A DNA stretch of 64,000 bases, taken from the NCBI GenBank assembly GCA_905479625.1, contig CAJQNF010000045.1, positions 26,143-90,142 of the forward strand, given 5' to 3'. Shown piece after piece: positions 1 to 7,657 of the stretch. Each line of letters begins with the position of its first letter. Within the stretch, counting starts at the first letter, position 1. Origin of the DNA: an uncultured Flavobacteriaceae bacterium (GTDB taxonomy: Bacteria; Bacteroidota; Bacteroidia; Flavobacteriales; Flavobacteriaceae). The notes under the pieces were generated by a model. The model searched no databases, was not told the origin of the DNA, and saw nothing but the letters and a program-made list of their open reading frames with translations. The position numbers and the translations under genes are program-made.

Positions 1-386
1 TTGCTTTAAAAAGCGAGGAAAAAATAGCAGACTGGGTGACTTTCGTGCTGGATCAGGAAGAAAAGGAGCTGGGGGAGATAAACTACATATTTTGTGATGA
101 TAATTATTTGCAAGAAATTAACATTAAAACGCTGAATCACAACACATTAACTGACATAATTAGCTTTGATTATACGATCGGTGATGTTGTGTCCGGAGAT
201 ATTTATATTTCTTATGAAAGGGTACGGGAAAATGCTGGTCAATTGGGTCTTGATTTCATAGAGGAATTGCACAGGGTTATGGTGCATGGTATATTGCATT
301 ATTGTGGTTATCAGGATAAGGAATCTAAGGATAAATTGACCATGAGGTCGAAAGAGGATTATTACCTATCTTTGCGGACTTTTTAA
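1..386 (+). CDS. ybeY: rRNA maturation endonuclease YbeY, 5' end outside window
   Basis: YbeY is a metal-dependent single-strand endoribonuclease involved in 16S rRNA 3'-end maturation and ribosome quality control. The track starts at a GTG at 36, but the frame stays open to base 3 and reads EEKIADWVTFV upstream, which matches the family N-terminus, so the true start lies before the window. The family signature is HGILHYCGYQD near the C-terminus. It keeps the first two metal-binding histidines, while the third ligand position holds Asp rather than the His of E. coli YbeY. The segment TLTDIISFDY is the other conserved block. The gene lies just upstream of mnmG on the same strand, with a parS site between them. 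Confidence 0.93.
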   Translation, partial: ALKSEEKIADWVTFVLDQEEKELGEINYIFCDDNYLQEINIKTLNHNTLTDIISFDYTIGDVVSGDIYISYERVRENAGQLGLDFIEELHRVMVHGILHYCGYQDKESKDKLTMRSKEDYYLSLRTF

Positions 387-400
387 CATGAGCTAAAATA

Positions 401-416
401 TGTTTCACGTGAAACA
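401..416. promoter_or_regulatory. parS centromere site (perfect 16-bp palindrome)
   Basis: The sequence TGTTTCACGTGAAACA is identical to the classical bacterial parS consensus bound by ParB/Spo0J. It lies in the 36-bp gap between ybeY and mnmG, ending 6 bp before the mnmG ATG. In bacteria with ParABS, such sites cluster near oriC and load ParB and SMC. A second copy with one mismatch lies about 2 kb downstream. Confidence 0.9.
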
Positions 417-422
417 ATTGGT

Positions 423-2297
423 ATGAATTTATTTGAATCTACTTATGATGTTATAGTTGTTGGGGGTGGTCATGCAGGAAGTGAAGCAGCTGCTGCAGCC
501 GCCAATCTTGGCAGCAGCACCTTACTCATTACTATGAGCCTGCAAAATATTGCTCAAATGAGTTGTAATCCGGCAATGGGGGGAATTGCAAAGGGTCAGA
601 TTGTTAGAGAAATAGATGCGATAGGTGGTTACAGTGGTATAATTACCGATAAGACAGCGATTCAGTTTAAGATGCTGAATAAATCTAAGGGCCCTGCGAT
701 GTGGAGTCCAAGGGCTCAGAGTGACAGAATGAGATTTGCTGAAGAATGGAGAATGCATCTGGAACAAACGGAAAATCTTGACATGTTTCAGGACTCTGTA
801 AATGGACTCCTTTTTGAGGGGGATAAGATTGTCGGGGTTAAAACACTGTTGGGTCTTGAGATATATGGAAGGACAGTAATTGTTACTGCTGGTACCTTTT
901 TAAATGGTAAGATTCACATTGGAGAGAAAACCTTTGGAGGAGGAAGAGCAGGTGAAGGGGCCTCAACAGGAATCACTGAAGATTTAGTGGCCAGGGGTTT
1001 TGAGGCAGGAAGAATGAAAACGGGAACTCCGCCACGAGTGGACGCTCGCTCGCTAGATTTTTCCAAGATGATTGAACAGCCAGGTGATGAAATAACATCG
1101 AAATTTTCCTATACGAATACGAAGAATTTAACGGAGCAGAGGTCCTGTTATATGTCTTACACATCTCCTGAAGTGCACGAATTATTGCGTCAAGGATTTG
1201 AGAATTCACCAATGTATACCGGAAGAATAAAAGGGATTGGTCCAAGGTACTGTCCTTCTATTGAAGATAAGATAGATAGATTTGCATCTAAAGACAGACA
1301 CCAAATATTTGTAGAACCTGAAGGATGGCATACAACTGAAATTTATGTCAATGGCTTTTCCACATCCTTACCTCATGATGTTCAATATAAGGCCTTGAAA
1401 AAAGTTGCTGGATTTGAGAATGTCAAGTTTTTAAGGTTTGGCTATGCGATAGAATACGATTTTTTTCCTCCAACACAATTGCAACACAGCTTGGAGACAA
1501 AGCTGATTAAGAACCTTTATTTTGCTGGGCAGATTAATGGTACAACGGGATATGAGGAAGCAGCGGCTCAAGGCTTAATGGCAGGAATTAATGCGGCGCT
1601 GAGTATAAAAGGGGAGGAACCTTTTATTTTGAAAAGAGACGAAGCTTATATTGGGGTCTTGATTGATGACCTTATTACCAAAGGTACCGAGGAGCCATAT
1701 AGAATGTTTACTTCAAGAGCTGAATACAGAACCTTGTTGAGACAGGATAATGCAGATTTGAGATTAACGCCTCGATCTTATGCGATTGGTTTGGCTTCAA
1801 GAGACAGAATGAACAAGGTGCTTGAGAAACAGGAAAAAACGGATTTATTTATAAAGTTTTTAAAAGAGACGAGTATAAAGCCGGAAGACGTAAACGATAT
1901 TTTGAATGAAAAGGATTCTGCTGCAGTGAGCCAGTCAATGAAGATGTTTAAAATAGCGTCAAGACCGCAATTGAATTTTAATGATGTCAAGCGTTTTCCA
2001 AAAGTTAAGGAGTTTATTTTGGAGCATGAGATTGATGATGATGTCGTTGAGCAAACAGAAATTCATGTAAAATATTCCGGCTATATTGAAAAAGAAAAGA
2101 ACTCTGCGGATAAATTACAGCGTCTGGAGAATATAAAAATCCCTTTAAACTTCAACTATCAAAAGATACATTCCATTTCTTATGAAGCAAGGGAGAAGCT
2201 TAGTAAAATTCAACCGGCTACCATATCTCAGGCCAGCAGGATCTCAGGGGTTTCGCCAAGTGATGTTTCGGTTTTACTAGTTTATATGGGTCGCTAA
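423..2297 (+). CDS. mnmG: tRNA uridine-5-carboxymethylaminomethyl(34) synthesis enzyme MnmG
   Basis: MnmG (GidA) works with MnmE to install the carboxymethylaminomethyl group on the wobble uridine of certain tRNAs, using FAD, NADH and a folate-derived carbon. The 624-residue length is typical. The N-terminus has the FAD-binding dinucleotide fold VVGGGHAGSEAA (about residues 12-23), followed by the conserved SCNPAMGGIAKG block. The family motif PRYCPSIEDKI lies in the middle and LYFAGQINGTTGYEEAAAQG at about 370-390. The helical C-terminal part is the MnmE and tRNA binding region. The ATG at 423 directly follows a parS site. The gene is often origin-proximal in bacteria, which agrees with that site. 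Confidence 0.97.
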   Translation: MNLFESTYDVIVVGGGHAGSEAAAAAANLGSSTLLITMSLQNIAQMSCNPAMGGIAKGQIVREIDAIGGYSGIITDKTAIQFKMLNKSKGPAMWSPRAQSDRMRFAEEWRMHLEQTENLDMFQDSVNGLLFEGDKIVGVKTLLGLEIYGRTVIVTAGTFLNGKIHIGEKTFGGGRAGEGASTGITEDLVARGFEAGRMKTGTPPRVDARSLDFSKMIEQPGDEITSKFSYTNTKNLTEQRSCYMSYTSPEVHELLRQGFENSPMYTGRIKGIGPRYCPSIEDKIDRFASKDRHQIFVEPEGWHTTEIYVNGFSTSLPHDVQYKALKKVAGFENVKFLRFGYAIEYDFFPPTQLQHSLETKLIKNLYFAGQINGTTGYEEAAAQGLMAGINAALSIKGEEPFILKRDEAYIGVLIDDLITKGTEEPYRMFTSRAEYRTLLRQDNADLRLTPRSYAIGLASRDRMNKVLEKQEKTDLFIKFLKETSIKPEDVNDILNEKDSAAVSQSMKMFKIASRPQLNFNDVKRFPKVKEFILEHEIDDDVVEQTEIHVKYSGYIEKEKNSADKLQRLENIKIPLNFNYQKIHSISYEAREKLSKIQPATISQASRISGVSPSDVSVLLVYMGR

Positions 2298-2310
2298 TTA
2301 ATTCTTATCA

Positions 2311-3225
2311 ATGAATCACGATATGACGCAAACCGAAAAGGATTATAAAGAGCCTTATGAAAACACGGAAGTGCTAAAGCCATTTTTAACTTGCATTGAT
2401 CACACTGTTTCACGTGAAACCTTTTCGCTTCTTTTAGACCCTGCAACAGATCTACTGATTACTTTTCCACGCCCTAGGCAGGAGGACCTCCCTTCTTATT
2501 ATGAGAGTGAGGCGTATATTTCACATACAGATTCCAAGCGAACGCTGATGGACAAAGTATACCAGCTCATCAAGAATTATTCTTTAAAGAGAAAATTAAA
2601 ATTGATCAATAAGCTCATTGGGAACAAAGGGCATCTGTTGGATATAGGTTGTGGAACCGGAGATTTATTGTCAGTGTGTGAAAAAGATGGTTGGCAGATA
2701 TCAGGGACAGAGCCAAATATAAAAGCACGTGAACTTGCCCTAAACAAAATTTCTTCCAAGGAAAGAATTAAAGCAGATTTGAACGAGTTTTCTGATGGGG
2801 ATGCTGGCAACTTCGATATCATTACCATGTGGCATGTATTAGAACACGTTCCTAATTTGTTGGAATATATTGAAAAGTTAAAGGAGCTGCTTACTCAAGA
2901 CGGATATTTAATTGTTGCGGTGCCAAATTTTAAAAGCTATGATGCAGTTCATTATAAAGAATTTTGGGCAGCCTACGATGTGCCAAGACATCTATGGCAT
3001 TTTAGCGAAAAATCAATTAGGCATATTTTTGGCCAACATGATTTTGATGTAGTTGAGACGCGGCCATTGATTTTTGATTCTTTTTATGTTAGTCTTCTTT
3101 CTGAAAAATATAAGACAGGTAAATCAAATTTGATTTCCGGATGTATAACAGGATTGACCTCGAATATAAAGGCAAGACATACGGGAGAGTACTCTTCTAA
3201 GATTTATCTGCTAAAGAAACGGTAA
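2311..3225 (+). CDS. class I SAM-dependent methyltransferase
   Basis: This 304-residue protein has the class I methyltransferase fold. LLDIGCGTGDLL (about residues 109-120) is SAM motif I, and DIITMWHVLEHV (about 169-180) is the motif II/III region found in Methyltransf_23/UbiG-like enzymes. The roughly 90-residue N-terminal extension (CIDHTVSRETF, then SYYESEAYISH) is shared by a Bacteroidota group whose substrate I do not know. The gene starts 13 bp after mnmG and is probably cotranscribed. Codons 32-37 contain the second parS-like site, so the peptide TVSRET is partly dictated by that DNA element. A lipid, quinone or small-molecule substrate is possible; the sequence does not say which. 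Confidence 0.85.
   Translation: MNHDMTQTEKDYKEPYENTEVLKPFLTCIDHTVSRETFSLLLDPATDLLITFPRPRQEDLPSYYESEAYISHTDSKRTLMDKVYQLIKNYSLKRKLKLINKLIGNKGHLLDIGCGTGDLLSVCEKDGWQISGTEPNIKARELALNKISSKERIKADLNEFSDGDAGNFDIITMWHVLEHVPNLLEYIEKLKELLTQDGYLIVAVPNFKSYDAVHYKEFWAAYDVPRHLWHFSEKSIRHIFGQHDFDVVETRPLIFDSFYVSLLSEKYKTGKSNLISGCITGLTSNIKARHTGEYSSKIYLLKKR
2406..2421. promoter_or_regulatory. parS-like site inside a coding sequence (15/16 match)
   Basis: TGTTTCACGTGAAACC differs from the parS consensus only at the last base. It lies within the methyltransferase gene, 1,990 bp downstream of the perfect copy at 401. ParB tolerates one mismatch at the outer positions in characterised systems, so this is probably a second functional site. 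Confidence 0.8.
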
Positions 3226-3409
3226 AATCCATTTTAAGCCATTTTAAGAGACTTTATTATTTTTTAGGACAACCAACAAGGAAGGCTGCGAGATAAAAGA
3301 CAATAAAAAGCGTAACAGCTGCCATTTCTATAAGACAATTTTATAATCCAATAATTTTCATAAAAAATACTTATGCTTTGGGAAAGTCTAATAATTGAAA
3401 GTTTTTTTA

Positions 3410-3438
3410 TTGTTAATCGAATCATTATTTTACATTTG
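3410..3438 (+). promoter_or_regulatory. Bacteroidota-type promoter of the OmpH/Skp-like gene
   Basis: The -7 element TACATTTG (3431-3438) fits TAnnTTTG exactly, with a TTG -33 core at 3410-3412 and an 18-bp spacer. It lies 26 bp before the start codon at 3465. Confidence 0.7.
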
Positions 3439-3464
3439 CCACACTAAATCAAAAATTAATTAGG

Positions 3465-4028
3465 ATGAAAAAATTAGCACTAGTATTTTCTTTAATGTTG
3501 TTGGTAGCGTCTTGTACTCAGGTAAAGATTGCTTATGTAGATGTAGAGGAGATATTGAAGGAATACGATGGAGCGATACAAGCTGAAGAAGAGATGAAAG
3601 CTCAATCTCAGCAGATCTCTCAACAATTGGATCAGATAGCATTGCCTTTGCAACAAAAGATTCAGGAGTATCAACAAAATAAAGACAACCTTTCTGCTTC
3701 AGCAAGACAAAAGAAAGAAGCTGAATTAATGCAGGAACAACAATCCTTTCAGCAACAACAACAAATGGCACAACAGCAAGTTCAAGCTGAAGGTCAGAGA
3801 ATGTTTGAAAAGATCAATACTGATATTGAAGAATTCCTAGCCGATTATGGCCAATCAAAAGGATACACATATATTCTTGGATCTTCGATGCAGACAAAAA
3901 GTGTGTTATATGGAGAAGCGTCTCTAAACATCACCGATGAAGTAATCGATGCTTTAAATATCAATTACGAAAGTGAAGCCCCTGCAGAAGAAACAAGCAC
4001 AACTGAAGAACCTGCACCAGTGAATTAA
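3465..4028 (+). CDS. OmpH/Skp-family periplasmic chaperone-like lipoprotein
   Basis: This 187-residue protein is of the OmpH (Skp) family, which holds unfolded outer-membrane proteins in the periplasm. The N-terminus MKKLALVFSLMLLVASC is a lipoprotein signal with the acceptor Cys at 17. Skp homologues outside Bacteroidota are usually soluble, so this copy is probably membrane-anchored. The conserved strand KIAYVDVEEILKEYD follows. A long Gln-rich coiled coil (about residues 45-120) forms the tentacle, and GYTYILGSS is the conserved returning strand. The acidic tail (ESEAPAEETSTTEEPAPVN) looks disordered. The gene has its own promoter and a strong terminator, so it is monocistronic. Envelope biogenesis is the likely role. 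Confidence 0.85.
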   Translation: MKKLALVFSLMLLVASCTQVKIAYVDVEEILKEYDGAIQAEEEMKAQSQQISQQLDQIALPLQQKIQEYQQNKDNLSASARQKKEAELMQEQQSFQQQQQMAQQQVQAEGQRMFEKINTDIEEFLADYGQSKGYTYILGSSMQTKSVLYGEASLNITDEVIDALNINYESEAPAEETSTTEEPAPVN

Positions 4029-4054
4029 TTCATTGATTTCAAAAAATATTAAAG

Positions 4055-4079
4055 AGCCCTGCACTGCAGGGCTTTTTTT
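4055..4079 (+). terminator. Rho-independent terminator of the OmpH-like gene
   Basis: AGCCCTGCA / TGCAGGGCT form a perfect 9-bp stem with a GC-rich core. It is followed directly by a run of seven T, 26 bp after the stop codon. Confidence 0.92.
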
Positions 4080-4266
4080 ATGCTTTATTTTTTTGCTTGT
4101 TATTTTTTGACCCATATAATTTTTTTGTCTTTCCTGCGTTATTAACACACTGTTGATAAGTTGCTCATTATAGAAATGTAACTCTTTCGAAAGCGATTTG
4201 AAACAGTAATCATTTCGCTCTAAGCAATTAAATAATTGAAATACAAATAATTATAAGTCACAAATT

Positions 4267-7170
4267 ATGAAAAGGGGATTCATCTTAGTTTTTTTTCTAG
4301 CCTGTTTTTTACAGGTTGCTGGTCAATCAACTGGTAAGTATCAAATTAAATTTTTGGAAGTTAATAAGAAGAACTCAGACAATGGTGTTGCCATTTTAGA
4401 TGAGAACAAACTAATTTTTACTTCAGCTGATCACAAAGTTACGACAGCTAAGAAAAATTATAATCCAAGAAAAGACCTCTATAAAGGGGACATTAATTTT
4501 GATGGAGAAATCAAAAATGTAAAAAGGGTAACAAAAGATATCAATAAAAGAGTTAACCAGACTGGAGTAACTTATTCCAATGATGGAAGAACAGTTTATT
4601 TCAGCAGAAACAAATACAAGAAGAAATTAAAAAAGCAGAATAAACCGAAAAACAAGAGGTTACTTTTATATAAGGCTGATGTTGCGGCTGATGGAAGTTG
4701 GACAAATATTAAAAAACTTCCCTTTAATAAAAAGAAAGCATCAACGGGATATCCGGTACTAAATCCAGATAACACTCAGTTGTACTTTGTTTCGGACCGC
4801 TTGCCTTCAAAAGGCAATACGGATATTTTTGTGGTTGATATTTTAAAAGAAGGAGAATTTAGTAATCCTCGTAACCTTGGATCTTTTGTAAATACGGAAG
4901 GGAATGAAACAACCCCTTTCATTAGTGAAGAAAACATACTGTACTTTTCATCAGATGGTCATGAGGGTCAAGGGAAACTAGATGTTTTCGCTGTTGAGGT
5001 ATTTGATAATGCAACTTCAGAAGTCTATGAATTGGCTTCTCCTATAAATAGTATCAATGATGATTATGCTTATATCGTTAATAAGGATAATAATCAGGGA
5101 TTTTTCACTTCTAATAGATTACAAGGAGATGGTTTTAATGACCTTTACTCTTTTACTCTTGAAGAAGATGTTCGACCAGGTGATTGTTTTATTACTGTTG
5201 ATGGTAAAGTAAGAGACAGAGATTCTTATAAAGCTATTTCTGGGGCAACGGTTGACCTTTATTCAATAGACGGAAGTTTGTTAGAATCTGTTGCAACTTA
5301 TAGTGATGGTACTTATCAGTTCACTGTTTCATGTGCCAAGGAATACGAATTGATCGCATCGAACCCTAATTATCTCAATGACAAAAAACGTATAGAGATA
5401 CTTGAAGAGAACTATCATACTGCCTTACATACGAATTTGAATCTAAGCAAAATTGAAAAGCCAGTAGTTAATAAAATGTCACCAATTTATTATGAATTCG
5501 ATGCTGCAAATATCACTCAGGAAGCGGCAGAAGAAATGGATAAGATTGCCGATATCATGAAGGAGAATGAGAACCTCATTATAGAAGCTTCATCATTTAC
5601 TGATTCACGAGGATCAAATGCTTATAACATTCAGCTTTCAAAAAGACGAGCTAAAGCAGCTGTTGAATACCTTAAATCAAAAGGTATTGACGAAAAAAGA
5701 ATCAAATCTAAAGGATATGGTGAAGACAAGTTGATCAACCAATGTGTTAATGGAGTGGAGTGTAAGGATGAGTCACATCAGATGAATAGAAGGACAGAAT
5801 TCAATTTCAAGAATATCCCAGCAGATGTTAAGAAAAAGAAAACAAGTTCTACTAAAACCAAGGTAGCGATTCAAACCAAAAAAACAGTTGTACCTGTTGC
5901 CACAAAGTCTCATAAAGTTGAAGAGATGGAGCCAGTTGAAAAGGTAGCCCTTAGCGAAGTTAAAGAATTACCGAGGTCCAACAAGATTCATGAAGTATCT
6001 GAGACAGTTGCTTTGGAGGAGGTTAGTACTATTGAAAGTGCCAAGATTGAGACCGTTAAGGTTGCCGCCACGGATCATCAAATAAGCACTCCAGCTATTC
6101 CAGTGGAAAGCTTGAAATTAACTCCTGTAGTTCAGGTTGAGAAAGAAATTTCAACTCCTACTGTAGTCGTTGCAGAAAATATTATTGAAGAGAAACCTGC
6201 AGTAAAAGAAGAAAAAATTGCAGAAAACAAAAGTGAAGAAATAGAAAACAAAAGTGGGAAAATTGAAGAGAAGGCAGTAGTTGCTATGTCGACTCAACTT
6301 AAAGAAGAAACAAATAAGAAAGAAGTTAAAGAAGCTGTGATTATCAATTATAACTCAACCATTGTTGCAACCAACCCTGAGAGTAACAAAGTGTTGAATT
6401 ATATAGGTACCGAAAAAGTAAAAATGATAGAACAGTTATCAGCACTGGAATCAAAATATGAAGAAGCGATTCCTCAATATCCTAAACTTTCGGATTCACT
6501 AAAGGTGCATAGAGATAAAATTGCAGCGATTATTGTGAATGCTGAGGAACTTCAAGAAACAGGTTGGTCCAATATTATTGAATATAAAAACAATGTACTT
6601 CATTATAAGAAAAAATACCGTGATCTTATGGTAAGTAATGGTAGAAGTGCTATGTCAGGATCATCGTCAAGAAGAGACAGACAATTAGCTCATACGCCAA
6701 TTGAGGCAAGCCAAAATGATGTTGCTCAAGTTGAAAAAGTGACACCAAAGGTTGCAGAAATGGAAGAGAACCTTAGTGTTGACAATGTAGAGATCACAGC
6801 CATGAAAATGAATGGAAATGGAAAATATCAGAAAACGAATAGTGCCAATAAAACTGATTTGATCAAGGTATCCTTTAAATTAAAGAGTAATGAAAATGTA
6901 GGTTCGGGAAGAAAGGAAGCGCATTTGGTATTACAGAATCCTGAAGGAAACGTTGAAGAAGCGAAGGGAATATTTAAGATGAAAAATGGAGATAAAGAAT
7001 CGAAGTATACGGATCATGCCATTATCAATTACAATAATCACGATGTAGATGTTACCATGTTTATCCAAAGAAAGGGACAAAATTATCAGAAAGGTGTATA
7101 TCCTGTGAAAGTGTTTCTTGAAGGAGAGTTAATGACGGTAACTAAATTAGATTTACAGAACTCTTTTTAG
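4267..7170 (+). CDS. PD40-CarboxypepD_reg-OmpA family protein with long C-terminal extension
   Basis: This 967-residue exported protein begins with signal peptide MKRGFILVFFLACFLQVAGQ. Residues of about 30-295 hold WD40-like (PD40) beta-propeller repeats, for example LYFVSDRLPSKGNTDIFVVD. About 305-390 is a carboxypeptidase-regulatory-like beta-sandwich (ATVDLYSIDGSLLESVATYS). About 400-515 is an OmpA-C peptidoglycan-binding domain (SFTDSRGSNAYNIQLSKRRA). This order resembles PorE of the type IX secretion system, but the TPR start of PorE is absent. OmpA-C normally ends such proteins. Here about 450 residues follow: a Lys/Glu/Val-rich, probably disordered linker (515-690), a helical segment (700-790) and a predicted beta domain (835-967). 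I recall a related tail in flavobacterial proteins mislabelled as chromosome partitioning proteins, but I am unsure of that link. Confidence 0.82.
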   Translation: MKRGFILVFFLACFLQVAGQSTGKYQIKFLEVNKKNSDNGVAILDENKLIFTSADHKVTTAKKNYNPRKDLYKGDINFDGEIKNVKRVTKDINKRVNQTGVTYSNDGRTVYFSRNKYKKKLKKQNKPKNKRLLLYKADVAADGSWTNIKKLPFNKKKASTGYPVLNPDNTQLYFVSDRLPSKGNTDIFVVDILKEGEFSNPRNLGSFVNTEGNETTPFISEENILYFSSDGHEGQGKLDVFAVEVFDNATSEVYELASPINSINDDYAYIVNKDNNQGFFTSNRLQGDGFNDLYSFTLEEDVRPGDCFITVDGKVRDRDSYKAISGATVDLYSIDGSLLESVATYSDGTYQFTVSCAKEYELIASNPNYLNDKKRIEILEENYHTALHTNLNLSKIEKPVVNKMSPIYYEFDAANITQEAAEEMDKIADIMKENENLIIEASSFTDSRGSNAYNIQLSKRRAKAAVEYLKSKGIDEKRIKSKGYGEDKLINQCVNGVECKDESHQMNRRTEFNFKNIPADVKKKKTSSTKTKVAIQTKKTVVPVATKSHKVEEMEPVEKVALSEVKELPRSNKIHEVSETVALEEVSTIESAKIETVKVAATDHQISTPAIPVESLKLTPVVQVEKEISTPTVVVAENIIEEKPAVKEEKIAENKSEEIENKSGKIEEKAVVAMSTQLKEETNKKEVKEAVIINYNSTIVATNPESNKVLNYIGTEKVKMIEQLSALESKYEEAIPQYPKLSDSLKVHRDKIAAIIVNAEELQETGWSNIIEYKNNVLHYKKKYRDLMVSNGRSAMSGSSSRRDRQLAHTPIEASQNDVAQVEKVTPKVAEMEENLSVDNVEITAMKMNGNGKYQKTNSANKTDLIKVSFKLKSNENVGSGRKEAHLVLQNPEGNVEEAKGIFKMKNGDKESKYTDHAIINYNNHDVDVTMFIQRKGQNYQKGVYPVKVFLEGELMTVTKLDLQNSF

Positions 7171-7559
7171 ATCAGTTCAAGCATAAATATACCTATAACG
7201 GTTAGCATAAAATATACCGTAATATTCATAGCCCCGGAGTAATCCTGGGCTATTCTTTGTCCGGTCATTAACAATAACAATGTAAATGAAACGGCGATCA
7301 TCCCCCATAAAACCACCTCTGTTTTGCCATTTTGTAATAAACTGTACAATCCTATCGTATTCAATCCGACACATACTAATTCCAACAGGATAACTAAAAG
7401 TATGGCGGCAGGAACATGATTTTTTAGAAAGGACCTTTTGAAATGTTCCTTGTAATAGGTTTTACAGTTTTTCCATTGGATGGTTTTTTCAACAATAGAG
7501 TAGACAAAACTTAATGTGAGGTAACAAACGATTAATGAAACGGCCAGGTGTTGATTCAT
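7167..7559 (-). CDS. DoxX-like integral membrane protein
   Basis: This is a small inner-membrane protein of about 130 residues with four predicted membrane segments (LAVSLIVCYLTLSFVYSIV, AAILLVILLELVCVGL, VVLWGMIAVSFTLLLLMTG, ITVYFMLTVIGIFMLEL). It resembles the DoxX-like proteins found in flavobacteria, whose role is unsettled. The track begins at 7625. I prefer the internal ATG at 7559 (MNQHLAVSL) because a good -7 box (TATTTTTG) lies 24 bp upstream of it and because the longer form would crowd the divergent porZ promoter. The 3' end overlaps the end of the convergent OmpA-family gene by 4 bp. Confidence 0.7.
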   Translation of the reverse strand: MNQHLAVSLIVCYLTLSFVYSIVEKTIQWKNCKTYYKEHFKRSFLKNHVPAAILLVILLELVCVGLNTIGLYSLLQNGKTEVVLWGMIAVSFTLLLLMTGQRIAQDYSGAMNITVYFMLTVIGIFMLELI

Positions 7560-7582
7560 AAAGCTATTTTTCTGATACAAGG

Positions 7583-7590
7583 CAAAAATA
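7583..7590 (-). promoter_or_regulatory. -7 box for the DoxX-like gene
   Basis: On the minus strand this reads TATTTTTG, a full match to TAnnTTTG, 24 bp upstream of the ATG at 7559. It lies inside the longer ORF of the track and so argues against the start at 7625. Confidence 0.6.
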
Positions 7591-7634
7591 ATTCGAATAG
7601 GACTATTATCGGCATCTTTTTTCATGGAAATAAA

Positions 7635-7642
7635 TATCTTTG
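7635..7642 (+). promoter_or_regulatory. -7 box for porZ
   Basis: TATCTTTG matches TAnnTTTG. The TTG that the ORF track uses as start (7640) is the end of this box, so the real start must be downstream, at the ATG at 7658. The implied leader is only about 10 nt. Confidence 0.65.
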
Positions 7643-7657
7643 AGCAAAATCTATTTT

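Noticed and set aside
3460-3771. Minus-strand ORF of 103 codons opposite the OmpH-like gene
   Set aside because: Shadow of the Gln-rich coiled coil; composition is not protein-like and the plus-strand gene has promoter, lipobox and terminator.
4140-4165. TGTTGATAAG near 4151 and a single TTAACA at 4143 as a DnaA box or PhoP box
   Set aside because: The DnaA-like match has a mismatch in the core and no cluster; the TTAACA has no partner at 11-bp spacing.
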